Positions 40,466 through 52,000 of a stretch of DNA of 64,000 nt are shown in pieces. Origin of the DNA: Dysidea avara. Taxonomy: Eukaryota; Porifera; Demospongiae; Dictyoceratida; Dysideidae. The position numbers and the translations under genes are program-made. The notes below the pieces were generated by a model. The model had not been told where the DNA came from and searched no databases. It saw only the letters and a list, made by a program, of their open reading frames with translations. The stretch is from NCBI RefSeq assembly GCF_963678975.1, contig NC_089280.1, forward strand, positions 15,203,280-15,267,279. Reading direction: 5' to 3'. Numbering within the stretch: the stretch's first letter is position 1; the number at the start of each line of letters is the position of its first letter.

Positions 40466-41505
40466 TATTTATTATTTATTTTTTTATTTTAATACTTTTT
40501 AATGCAGTTCAGGACTGCATTAAAGGTCAGTGGGTAATAGATACTCACTGCCAAAGAAGCATACATACAATACAGTGCAATAACTAACAATAGATAGCTA
40601 GAGTTTGTTAAAATTGGTAGAAATTGGTGCTCTAGAGCAGTGGTGGCAAGGGCACCAAAGGTGAAATGTACAAGCTCTCTCAGGGTTGAAGTTATTAGTA
40701 AAATGCGACCATAAGTAGTTAGTTAAACGATGTGCTGGTAGATAGTGAAAGATCAATGACTGGTAAGTAATTGTATAGTCTGGCTATCCTGTTAAAGTAA
40801 AAATGATGTTGTGTTACTGATGATGTCCTTGGATGATTCAGTTTTTGGTTAATCCCAGATCTGGTGTTGCCTCTTGCAAAAGTAATGTAGTTGTAGATGT
40901 TAAAATTATCAGTGGGTGACTTTAATGATTTTATTAGAAACAGTATATCTTGGAGGAGTTCGTAGTGATACATGAGAGGCAGGAGATGCAGTTGTTCCAG
41001 TCTGAGTTTGTATGAGGATGTATAATCGTTAAGAATATATTTAGTGGCTCTTCGTTGAATGGGTTCTAGTGCAGTAATGTCTCTTATTAGTTGAGGCCTC
41101 AATAGTTGTGAACAATATAATAGTTGTGATCTGACTAGTGCTAGGTATAGACGTTTCTTTGCCTCAGCACTGTTAACCTGGAATGTTCTTCTAATAAGTC
41201 CTAAGGTTTGGTAAGCTTTCGTACATATGTTGTTATAGTGTGGTGACCAGCTGAAGTCAGATGTGAATGTTACTCCAAGATCTTTATGCTGTGCTAGACA
41301 TTTAATAGGATTTCCATTGATGGTGTATGTAGGGGGGACTGTTGTAGTCGAGAAGAAACGTAAATGAATAAATTTGGGTTCGTTGAAAGGTAAGTCAGTC
41401 AGGGTGCTCCAATTAGAAGCTCTGTTGATATCAGTTTGTAACTTTGCAGTATCTTCACGAGATATAATTGCATATAGAAGTTTGGTGTCATCAGCGTAAA
41501 ACACT
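40466..41505 (-). mobile_element. 5'-truncated LINE, C-terminal half of reverse transcriptase
   Basis: On the minus strand a 261-codon frame (41504-40719) starts at the catalytic MFYADDTKLLYA. It continues through CLAQHKDLGVTFTSDFSW, LIRRTF, KKRLYLALVRSQLLYCSQLL and LEPIQRRATKYIL, then HHFYFNRIARLYNYLP. These are the palm, thumb and C-terminal marks of a CR1/Jockey-like reverse transcriptase. It is open over this stretch, so fairly young, but everything upstream of YADD is missing. It sits inside the PKN-derived pseudogene and is absent from the matching PKN intron. Confidence 0.9.
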
Positions 41506-41830
41506 TGACCGCTTTAGTAGAATGTGTGACTGCTCTATTAGAGTATCGACATTTGTGAGAATACTTTTTTATAACTTGGGCAATATTCCAGATAAGTAAA
41601 TTTATTTCTGATAAATAGATCCCCTTAATTTGCATGTATGAAGCTTTGTTCAATGTTCAATTACTCTAATAGAGCATACACCAGTTGCAAAGTTACTAGA
41701 TATAGTCAACTGCTCCATTAATCAGATTTAAATTATTGAATACCAATTGTACAGTAGTAATATATTATTTATGAAAGCTCTTCAGCTAATGTGTGCGAAG
41801 TGCTGGTTATCTTTAATGTTTACTTTTATA

Positions 41831-42160
41831 CAGGGGTGGATACAGGGGGTCAAGGGGGGCTCTTGACCCTCTCCAAAAAAATTTAGTATATACAGCATAC
41901 CAAGATTGAGATACTCTAATAGAGCATTTACACTAATAGAGCAGTCACTCTAATAAAGCAGTCACAGTATTAGAGCAGTGTGTAGCGAGCTATGTAAGGG
42001 TTTTTATGTACTTTATCAGCTATAAATGCATAGTTGGTGAGGTGGGCAGCTATTTTCAGCTGGCTGTGACCTTTTTTTTTGACTCACCTTACCAAACTAG
42101 ACAATGTAGTACCTCAGTTCATTTTGACCTCCCCTTTCCACAAGTCTGGATCCACCCCTG
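41831..42160 (+). mobile_element. hAT-like element (CAGGGGTGGAT family) inserted in the PKN pseudogene
   Basis: The termini CAGGGGTGGATACAGGGGG and CTGGATCCACCCCTG flank the usual interior: GAGATACTCTAATAGAGCA, CACTCTAATAAAGCAGTCA, GTAGCGAGCTATG, GGTGAGGTGGGCAGCT, GTGACC plus a T run. The paralogous PKN intron (about 22003-22012, TGCTTATAAG) lacks it. The flanks CTTTTATA and CTTATATG look like a decayed 8 bp target duplication of that site. Confidence 0.85.
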
Positions 42161-43922
42161 CTTATATGTGTTCTTATTTGATAGCTTTTATGCAATATGC
42201 CTACTGCTTGGTTTGCAGTTTTTACATGAGAATGGAATGGTATACAGGTGCTGTGTTCCAATAGTATATAACCTTTGTGTCCTTCAAAGACTTAAAGTTG
42301 GACAACTTATTGTTTGATATAGTGATGGGTTCCTCAAGATAGTAGCTGAGTTTCATCTCTGTAAAGAGGATATGTGGCATGGGACCTGGACCAGTACTTT
42401 CTGTGGCAATTTTTAACTTCTAAAGCAAGGTTTTATTTTGTACACTGTATATGATCAGCCAAAAATTCATATCAAGTATTAACGATGTATCTTACACAAG
42501 AGCAGTTAATTGGAAGAGAGGCAGGAAGCACATGATTGTGTGAATGTTGTAATGTATGTATGTTTTGTTTATTTCACAGTCACCATTTGCTGGGGATATC
42601 GATGATGAGGGAAGAAGTACTATTTGATTCGAAGAAGTTGTGCGGTACCTGAGCTTTCTCTCTTCAGACTCAGCTGTATTTGATATCTAAACACCTTCCT
42701 AGGGCAATAGCTACTAATCATTTTAGTCTCCGTCCCATACACAATCTGCATTCTATTACAATGTACGTAACTAAATTTAGTTTAATCACCTGGCAGTCTA
42801 AAATGCCATCTAATTTCCTGCAGGCATGCAGCTAGTGATCAGAGTATTATGCTGAACTTAGCTATTACAGGTTTCAGAAACACTTTAATATGCCACTGCT
42901 GAATGCATGAGATCAGCATATTTCAGAACTTTATTAGTATTAGCTTTATGGATATGCAGTAGAAGAGTATTGTACAATATCCATGTTTTGTTTGAATAGC
43001 TGTCAAACTTCACTTTGAAAGATCTGATAGTGTTTGTTGAGATATTTCCTTGGGCATTGATTACAAGAAATTTGATTGAATATTTAATCTGGAATGTGAT
43101 ATTTATGTTGTATAATTATAGCGAAGTCATGATTGGAATGGTTCAAACAACCATAATATAATAATTCTCTTTTATCGATACAAATGGCGGTACTGTAATA
43201 GAGGAGTCAAATGCTCAAATAGAACAGTACAGTCATTAAATCCAAATTTTGTGGTTGCTGGTCAGTATGATCTTCAGTAACTATGTTATATTTTTGCCAA
43301 TTTTGCAAATGATTGGCTATAATATGACTTAGTAGCTACTGATATCTTCTATCACAGAATTGTAGTTGTTGTACATGTGACACAAACTTTTTGATCATTG
43401 AAATAAGATAGCTAAAGACTCTAAGGGACTTCCCACAATTTTATCCACTGTGAAGCGTCAATAAATTGGCAAACACACTTTCTTTCTTCAGTGATTTCTC
43501 CTACAAAACATTTCAAAAGAGCAAACAGTAAAACTGACTGTTAAATTCTTACTACATACCAAAAGAATGGTTGTCCTCTGTACCCCTCTCACTAGCTCCT
43601 AATCTTCTTTCTGGATTCCTTCTTAGTAGCTGAGAAGTATACAAAACAACACTTTTACTAATTAACAATAACTTTTTCTCAAGATAGACTACAACCAAAC
43701 ACATTTATGAAGTATATACTGTAATTACAGACATCTATTTTATGTCTGTTATATGTGCTTTGAAGTTCTCTTGTCAAAACATACTTCAATATTAACTGTT
43801 ACAAGGCAATTTCAATTATATAAAAATATTTGTCAATCAATTATACATACAATCATGGGGATAATTAATAAGAAAAATCATACACATGCATGGACATTGA
43901 ACCTCAGCTATACTCATGGTAT

Positions 43923-45775
43923 TTAGGGCTCTTTGTCAGCAGGTTGAGAGACACCAAGGCATACTGCAATGATCTCAAACAAAGTCAGGAATCCAGCTCC
44001 TGTAAAAAGTCCCAAATGGCCACCGAAGTCAGCAATGAACTGAAATGTTTCATATTCCTGAATTTCAGCATAACTGTTCCGGGATAGCTGATTGTAGTAC
44101 AAAGTGATCTTAAGAAAGTTGTCTCTGAAAAAATCCTGTGTTCTGTTTTCATTAAAGCTTGTCACATTGTTGGCATCAGTAGTCAAAATAAAATCAGGTA
44201 TTGCAGGTGATTTATTTTTAAGAACACCTGCACGTCCAATAAGTGACGGGAGATGCTGTGCAGGAAATAATGCATATGAGAGTGTATGCTGATATGAATC
44301 AGGAATATAGCAGGGTATGGGACAGTCACATGTGTTGTTCTTCCAAAAATTGGCTAGTACTTCAAAGCTGCATAAAGCATGGTCGTTTGGGGAACAAACT
44401 GTAGCATTACCTGGCATGTAAAACATCCTACACCCACACAACTTAATAAGAACCTTAGTTCTACACTCATCCAAGCAAGCTTCTCTAGTATAAATCTCAA
44501 AATAATCAAGCCGTAATTCTTTTTTACATGTCCCATAAGGTGGTTGAAGATATGTGAACTCTTCACTATTTAGCAAAACATCAGTATGAAAACCTGGAGA
44601 TGCAGTGAACCCTAAATGTTCACCAAAGTATGGAAAATCACCTTGCCTGTGAATATATACCTTAACACCAACTGAACTAGCAGAGGTTAGAAAGTAGTCG
44701 TATTGTTCTACATTTAAAACCAGTTCTAAGCCATGTTCAGCACCAGGAGTGCTAGTGTAGAGTGTTTCACTGGCGTCAGCGTTGAATGTAAAGCATTTTC
44801 CATTCACATTAATTTTAGTAGTAAAATTACTCACTGAGCAAGGTGTATTGTTGAAATAGCATGACCACAGCATGTTTTCTATCAGTGTCATGTGAAAATT
44901 GTGCGAAACCTCCAGCAGCAAATGCTGCAACGTCGTTTGTTAAAGCAGTAGCTTCCTCAGTCAAATTAATATCAACATTCAACATGCTTCTAGTAGAAAG
45001 AACATCAGCAAACAGAGTAGCTTGAAATACTTGGTCTTCATCATAATTCAAACTTTCCTGAAACTTGCTTTTTGCAAACCGGTTTAAATTACATACTGTG
45101 ATAGCAGGAAATTTTAATTTGTCTGTAAATTTCTGCTCCCTGATGATGAAAGTTTTGTAATTAAAATATGCAATGCTAATTGAAGTTATTGCCCAAATCA
45201 ACAACCCTACAGCAATAATCAGCAGGGTCATCCAGTAAGCTATTCTGGTAAATGATCGACTTGCAGCCATATGAGGCAGACCGTGAAATGATGTACTTTG
45301 ACAGAAATATTGCAATCCTCTCCACACTTTGAACTTATTTGTTTGAATGATCTTTCTCTCGGCTTTGGTTAAATCTGGGTGTCCTGCTATTACTTTGTTC
45401 AGTAACATACCTTCATTGGTAATAAACTTACCATACAGCTGATTTTGACTAGGAGGTAGTAGGGAAGTTGTGCTGCCCTCGTGTGAAGCAGTAGGCATGA
45501 CATTTAAGGTCAAGGTTGGTTGACTGCATGACCACAGTGACTCCCTCCGAAACGCTTCATCACCAGGTGAAGTGCGCGGTCTCTTGATAAATATTTCAGT
45601 ATCAGAAGCATTATTATCCTGTAATTGGGAACCATTAACTGGGATGATCTGTACTACGCAAGGTGCAGCATCATTAGCCGCGTTGTGTGAATCCACCCGA
45701 GGGCACGGATCCAGCAGAATCCCCTAGAAAACGGTTCCGTGAAATAACTACATTTCTGTTTGAACGTACGTTCAT
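43923..45775 (-). CDS. DEG/ENaC sodium channel subunit, copy 2; frame broken in the extracellular domain
   Basis: Microexon 45775-45770 (Met-Asn), a 46 bp GT-AG intron, then exon 45723-43923. It is very similar to copy 1 along its length: FCQSTSFHGLPHM, TM1, FPAITVCNLNRFAK, the cysteine-rich domain (LDECRTKVLIKLCGCRMFY), and TM2 with GGHLGLFTGAGFLTLFE. The N-terminal frame that is broken in copy 1 is intact here. Instead, four extra bases (CAGT, about 44883-44886) shift the frame just before the ENMLWSCYFNN segment, splitting the gene into two overlapping frames of about 289 and 335 codons. Nearby splice signals that could remove the shift were not seen. Coding similarity to copy 1 is far higher than in the flanking PKN-derived DNA, so constraint or gene conversion acted until recently. 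Confidence 0.9.
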
Positions 45776-46096
45776 GCTGTGTCTAGTATAGCATAGATAG
45801 TATAGTAGGGTATATACTATCTATGAGTATACGTACTCTCTCACCACACCCCTTCTCCTCGCGAAATTATTCTCCCGTATATCTCGTGCCTAGCCGGGCT
45901 CGCGCTAATTGCGCACTAGCTGCCACCATAGATACTAAATACATAAGCTGCCACCGGCTGGGCAAAGTCTCGGGCTCGCGCTATTGCGGTGTTTGCACAT
46001 TAGCGCGAGCCGGCTGGGTACGACACAGCACGAGATTTGTGTGTCTCAGGTTTTCGAGCAGTTAAATTGGGCCAGCCACACTTTGTCGAAGCAAAC
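45776..46096. promoter_or_regulatory. Head-to-head promoter region of DEG/ENaC copy 2 and ARM-FN3, carrying a GC-rich inverted repeat
   Basis: Start codons are 321 bp apart. Inside lies an inverted repeat (45881-46036) with ends ATCTCGTGC and GCACGAGAT and inner arms GGGCTCGCGCTAATTGCGCA and TGCACATTAGCGCGAGCC. This pairing of genes arose from loss of MEGF8 in the second duplication unit. Confidence 0.55.
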
Positions 46097-49000
46097 ATGG
46101 AGCAGTCTATGTTCAAATCTGTAGGACTATTTCGTGCAATGGAGTATTTAGATAGTTTAAAAACACCAGATGGAAGAACTCCTGTAATCCTCGAGTGGCT
46201 AGCTGCAGATCTCTGTGACCACAAGGAAGAGGTTATGAATCATTTTACTAAGATGAAGAACTTTAGAGAAATACTAATATCTATACTTCTATTGATCATA
46301 AAAGGAGATAAGAGGTATGTTCTTTTGTCCAGTTAAAAAAAAGTGTACTACGTACTTCGACCATTGGCATCATTTATATTACTAACCAGCTTGCTATTGC
46401 CCTTAACCTTTCTTGTAAGTGCAGTGGAAAGTTAGTGTGTGCTATTATTGATACAGGCAATAATATATTATATTGTATTCTGCGTGGGAGGATCAAAGCG
46501 ATGCTGCATATCGTATTGTACAATCAACTGCATAACTGTACTGTATGAGTCATACAGTACAGTTATTATTAACACTTTACAGTGACCAGCACTGAAGGTC
46601 TACAACAACATGTGGTGCAGCCTTAGGATTACCTAACCTAGTTTCAAGGACTTAGACTTAATGACTTATGCAGCTAATTGGGCAAATACAGTAGTTATGT
46701 GGAGAATTTAGATAAGGAATGTTACGTAAACAGCTCACTGTTAATCGCTAAAACCAGCCAAACTAAATCCTATGAGTTCGTTCTACGGCTAGGAATAGAT
46801 TGTATAAACACTTACTGATTGTCTGCTCACGAAGTTATTTAAACACGACTCTACTAAGACAGCACGATTGATCACATGCTTGACATTGTAAATCGCTAAA
46901 ATTAGCCAAACTAATCCTATTAGTTCCTTCTATGACTAGAAATAGATTATATGAACACTTACTGATATCCTGATCACCGAAAATCGCATTACGGTTTGGG
47001 TACTAGAGAAAATCGCTCTGAACCAGACAACCAGGAAGTACAATATAACACTTAAAGCACCGCCTTGCTTGTGTGTACAAAAAATACAGTACTCGGGGGG
47101 GTGTCTCGAGGCAAATACAGCACTTGGCTTCGCCTCGTGCTGTATTAGCCTCTCGACACACCCCCTCATGCTGTATTTTTCATACACACGCGCATGGCGG
47201 TGCTTTAACTATAACTGAAATGTACTGTATGCACGTAATGTACACTTGTATACCTCCCAGAAGCCAAGGTTTACGTGTTTATGGTCTAGTACAAATGACC
47301 CCCACTGATTACGCATTCCTGCTAGATGGTGTGTGACTCAATACTATTTACCCTAGATACTCTCATAATGCTACTTACATTATGGCGGTGTTGAGTGAAA
47401 CTGATATGGTAAAGGAGGAATTGCTGTTGACAAAGAGAGATGACATTGAGACATTTTGGGATACTTCACGACCAAAGAATTTGCTTTTACTTATTAGCTG
47501 TGTAATTCACAACGGTGACGAAAAATCTGTTTTAAATACACTAGTTTTGTTAGGAAACCTAGTACGTAAGTTTTTGTGCTGCGTCTAATATATGACTTAG
47601 CTGTGTATATGCATAATACAGTTAATGGTATAATTATTTACGCCTTTACTTGTCATAGTTAAAGACAGAAGCTGGTTTGTCATGGTTGTATTCACACTCA
47701 TCATTGCACATAAATGATTTACTGGATGATGTCATATCATTAGTCTCCTCAACTTTTCATGATCATTCTGTTCACAGTAGTGCTGAGTTTATCATTGCAA
47801 GGTATGTCCCATGTACATACACTGTGTATGGCATACGAGAATATTGATTAAGTAATGTATCAACTATCAAGCTCCAAAAATAAACTTGCTGCCTGTATTT
47901 GATAGCACGCATTTAGGTATGATGTGTTAAATTGTAAACGTGTGCTTGTATAGGATCTGTTCAAGAGAAGAGGGAAGAAAGATAGTGTGTTGTAATCCTT
48001 TCTTCGACCAATTAATCTCACATCTTATATTCTCTTTAGAGAGTGAAAGCAAAGGTGAATTATAGGGAAAATAAAATACTTGTTTGCACTGTTGTTTCTC
48101 ACAGAAGTCACACAGAATGCTGCATATGCTTTGGCAGAATTGTGTCATTCACCGCTTATTTGTAAAGTCATTATAAATACTCAGTGGGCAGCCAACTTAG
48201 TAAGCTGTAAGTATATTTATAGTTCTTAGCAGTTCTTGGTCTGATCACTAGGTAGAAATGTTGATAAAACTATTGTCAAGTGATCACATTCCAGTTAGAG
48301 TCAATTCTTGTAATGTATTAAAATCAGTAGTATCTTCAGATGAAGGTTTCCAGTGGCTCAATGAGATGCAGAATGTTGAAGCCATGTTAATGTGCATTAT
48401 ACAACTGTTGGATAGCTCAGCAGAAAATAAAGAGATTGGCTTTTCAGCGGCCAGGCAAGTTGACATTTTCATCAGAAATATTATTGCACTGCTATATATG
48501 TATTTAGCTTTTTTAAGAACTATGTAGCTCACCAAAGTGGTTGTCGTAGAATTAACCAAAGTAAAAATATTTGTACTTTATTAAAGGTAAAAGTTAGCAT
48601 GCATGCAAATGGTAAATATTTACAGAGTGGTGTATACATTTAGCACTATGAGTCTGAGTTTAGTAATATACCAGAGGTAATAAAGAGAGAAATAAGTTCT
48701 TTGAACAAAAAGACAACACGATTAATTCAACCGGATCCTCCACAACTCAATGGTAAGGTCATTGGTGTAGGTATGATGCAGTTTATGCAATATCACAATT
48801 ATAGTGCAAGGACCAAGATCAATTGTGATTCACATTATCTGCCAAGAAAATGCAATCTGTGAAGTGTGGCAAGGTATATGGGTCTGGGGAAATTGTACTT
48901 ATTGTCCATGGCAAAGGCTTTGGTTTTTCTCTGCCATGAACACAAAGCTGCATGAATACACTGTCTAATTATCAACAAGGGTTAAGTAGTGTGCTTTTCC

Positions 49001-52000
49001 TGGCTGCTTTCTCCAAGCCCAGTGGTGAGCTGTAAAAACAGATTTGGACTTTGGGATGGCTGTATGTGGCTATATAGCTCGATCTGTAGTGTTAGAAAAA
49101 AAAGGCTTGTTCAGTAAATTCCTTTCATTTTCTCCAGTACTCTATAGAACAGTCACCAAGGAAAATGTTTAACAATGAGTCTAGTGTTTGACTGTTTACA
49201 AACTCTATCTTTTGCTTTTACAGAAATTGTCAACAGTGTTGAGCTACCTAGCTACTAGTTGACTATTTCTAAATGGGTTTTGATAGAAACTACCAAACCC
49301 AACCAGAAAGTACTGAAACCCATCTTTCAGGTGGTGATCTCCTTTTGGATTATATAAAAAATTTACTTGTTTTCCTTATACATGCTTGTGTTATCTGTGA
49401 AATAATTTTATTCATAGAGGTATACCTCTCATATGCATATTTTCTTCTTATATGTTCTGTTAGGAACCACCATTATACATAGTAGCAACCAGGGCACTTA
49501 TTTAGTCAAGGGTCTCACACCTTTTACCAACTACACGTTTCGTCTACGTATGATAGTTGGTCAAGAGAAGGGACCATTTAGTAAAGTAGTCATGGCACAA
49601 ACACTGGAGGATGGTAAATTAACACTTAACGTACAACTTGTGTTTTAACATTGACTGGTTTATAAGAACCAGGACGATGCTTGAACCTTTCAGCTGCTTC
49701 AGTAAGCTGTCACCAAATACAGTTATCATGGGATGCTCCCCACAACATCAATGGGTTACTGAAAGAATTTAGAGTGTATAGAAATGGTTAGTTTTGATCA
49801 TATTAATTAATTGTAATTGCAAAGATGATTAATCAGGTCATGTAGTAACTGCTACACCTAAAAGTTCTGTGATAGTGTCTGGATTAAAGCCCCAACAACA
49901 CTACAGATTTGAGGTTTAAAGTTTGTAGTATAGAATAACATAATTCATTTGGTTTCTAATAGGTTTCATGTGTTAATGGTTCTTATGAAGGACCTGCCAT
50001 ATCTGCAGTATCTAAAACATATCCAGAAGGTGTGTATAAACATGAATTGTAATTAACGTACAGTATAACCAATGTATACATTTGTTCTTTAGTGTACAAT
50101 GCTACTTCAAAGCCTTCTGTGGTTGTATTGAGTGATCAAGAACTCTTTGTAACTTGGCAAAGGCCAGCACGTTTATTAGGCCGATTGGTACGCTATGACT
50201 TAATAGTTAATAGTGAGGTGGTGTACAGTGGAACTGATACTAAGTACACTGTAAAATCTTTAACTGGTGGTGAAATGTATGAAGTCATGGTAAGTTTTAG
50301 TAACAATTTTGATTTTTGATGATGTAATTTTTAAATAGGTAGCAGTCGTCTCAACAGAAGTGACTTGTAAAAGTGAAACTATTAATAGAAGAACAGCCAA
50401 GTCACAAAGTATGTATATTTCTTTCTTAATGAATATGTGTACATTAACTTTCTTTAGATAAACCAATGCAAATAAATGTAGAACGCAAACGCCAAAAAAA
50501 TTCTTTGGTATAAACCAGTTCAATTAATTGAATTAATAATTAATGTAACTCATGTAGCATTCAAGCCTTCAAGACTTACATGCAGCATCATCAATACATG
50601 GTAATTGTACAATTGTAATATGTGTTAATCTGAGCATTGACATTGCAGGTTCAAGTAGTGACTTATTCTCTAAAAGTCATCAGTCACCGGACCATGTAAG
50701 ATATTTGCATTGTTTCCTTTAAACAGTTTTGCACTTGACAACATAGTAGATTACTGTGCAATCAAACCAATTTGAGTAGAAAACAGTCTACTCATGTATA
50801 TACTTGTATTTGCAGTAGAAGTGGGTGCTTGTTCCCAAAAACAATATAGTAGTACCGTTGAGTCAGACATTTTTATGTCTTGTAAAATGCAAAGAGAAGT
50901 GATCCACAGCTTATTATTAAATAATTTGTTGCAATCACTCTCTTAGCTACCATCTTGACCTTTTAATGCTGCAAGTTGGCATGGTTGTATAGTAGGGACC
51001 ACAAAGGAGTAGGCGTGGTCCACAAAGTAATATCACCCAAAAACCAGCTTCAATTTTCCCTGACGATGATGAGGCAGTATTGGTTAGGTAAAACTAAGCC
51101 CAAAAAGCTTTCAGATCGACCCGAAATGCTTTCAAGAAGTTTCTACGGAATTTTAAAAATGCTTTATTTAACAGAATTTTCTACTGACTGCCTGACTGAC
51201 TGACTGATGCCTCCAGACAAGCGTAGCTTGATAATGGCTAAGGCTATGGACTTAGTTTTTTCACTGTTTGACATCGCTTCAGCCCAAAAGATACCTTTTG
51301 GCATACTGCAGTACGTACAATGCATTCTTCATGGACTTACCAGTGTCCTCCTTTGTGTCCCATTCATCTTTGCGGACAGCGAAAAGTGTCGACTTGGCGA
51401 TAACACATGATGGCTTCCCTTTGTAACAGAAATCATCTGTATTTGTCATAGTAGCTATTTTGATAGCAGAGGTGCTTTTCGAACAGTTCTTGATTCGTAC
51501 TGCTGTGTAACGGGTTGAAAATAGCCGACAATGAAGTATAATGGATACTTCACTTTTCAGACAATAATTGATATAACTGGTGGTGCGCGGCACCATTTCT
51601 TTTGGTATGTGTGGATTGCAGAGGTGGTTTTCGAACAGTTCTTCATTTGAAATGCTGCGTAACGGGTTGAACATAGCTGACAACAAAGCATAATGGATAC
51701 TTCACTTTTCAGACAATAATTGGGGCGCACGGTGTCATTTCAGATGTGGTATGCGTGGGTTCACCAGTTTATTTACAAAAAAAAGTTAACAAACAAAGAC
51801 ACAGGAATTTTCAACTAGAGTAGGGACCATAACACATCGATAAAAAAGTACTGAAACAAGCTGGAGTAGTGGACGATATTAAATTACAGTAAAACAACAA
51901 GAAGTGTTATATATATATCCCTACTGTGCATTTCCATAATGGATCTTGAGCACAGTAGGGATATAACACTTATTGTTTTACTGTGATTTAATATCGTCCA

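Larger units (their letters stand above)
40003..43700 (+). pseudogene. Decayed copy of the PKN 3' half (introns and kinase exons 14-19), partly inverted
   Basis: 40003-40260 matches the PKN intron at about 21170-21450 (AGAGTGTTTTGTCA, TACATGTAAGTATATCTATT). 41550-41830 matches about 21690-22010. Exon-like pieces follow: exon 14 at 42185-42247 (63 bp, same length), exon 15 at about 42288-42425 with its acceptor AG changed to AA, exon 16 at about 42474-42510 and exon 17 at about 42580-42660. Exons 18-19 and some 3' flank occur in reverse orientation at about 43380-43640. Multiple indels and lost splice sites make it nonfunctional. A LINE (about 40466-41505) and a hAT-like element (41831-42160) inserted afterwards. 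Confidence 0.85.

Noticed and set aside
40003-43700. A second functional PKN gene
   Set aside because: No HR1 or C2 exons, lost splice sites, indels in the kinase exons, an inverted segment and two transposon insertions.
43923-45696. Two separate genes, because DEG/ENaC copy 2 splits into two overlapping frames
   Set aside because: Copy 1 is continuous across the same point; a four-base insertion explains the split.
46010-46300. Minus-strand frame 46000-46224 opposite ARM-FN3 exon 1
   Set aside because: It has no family features and mirrors the coding strand of a well-supported exon.
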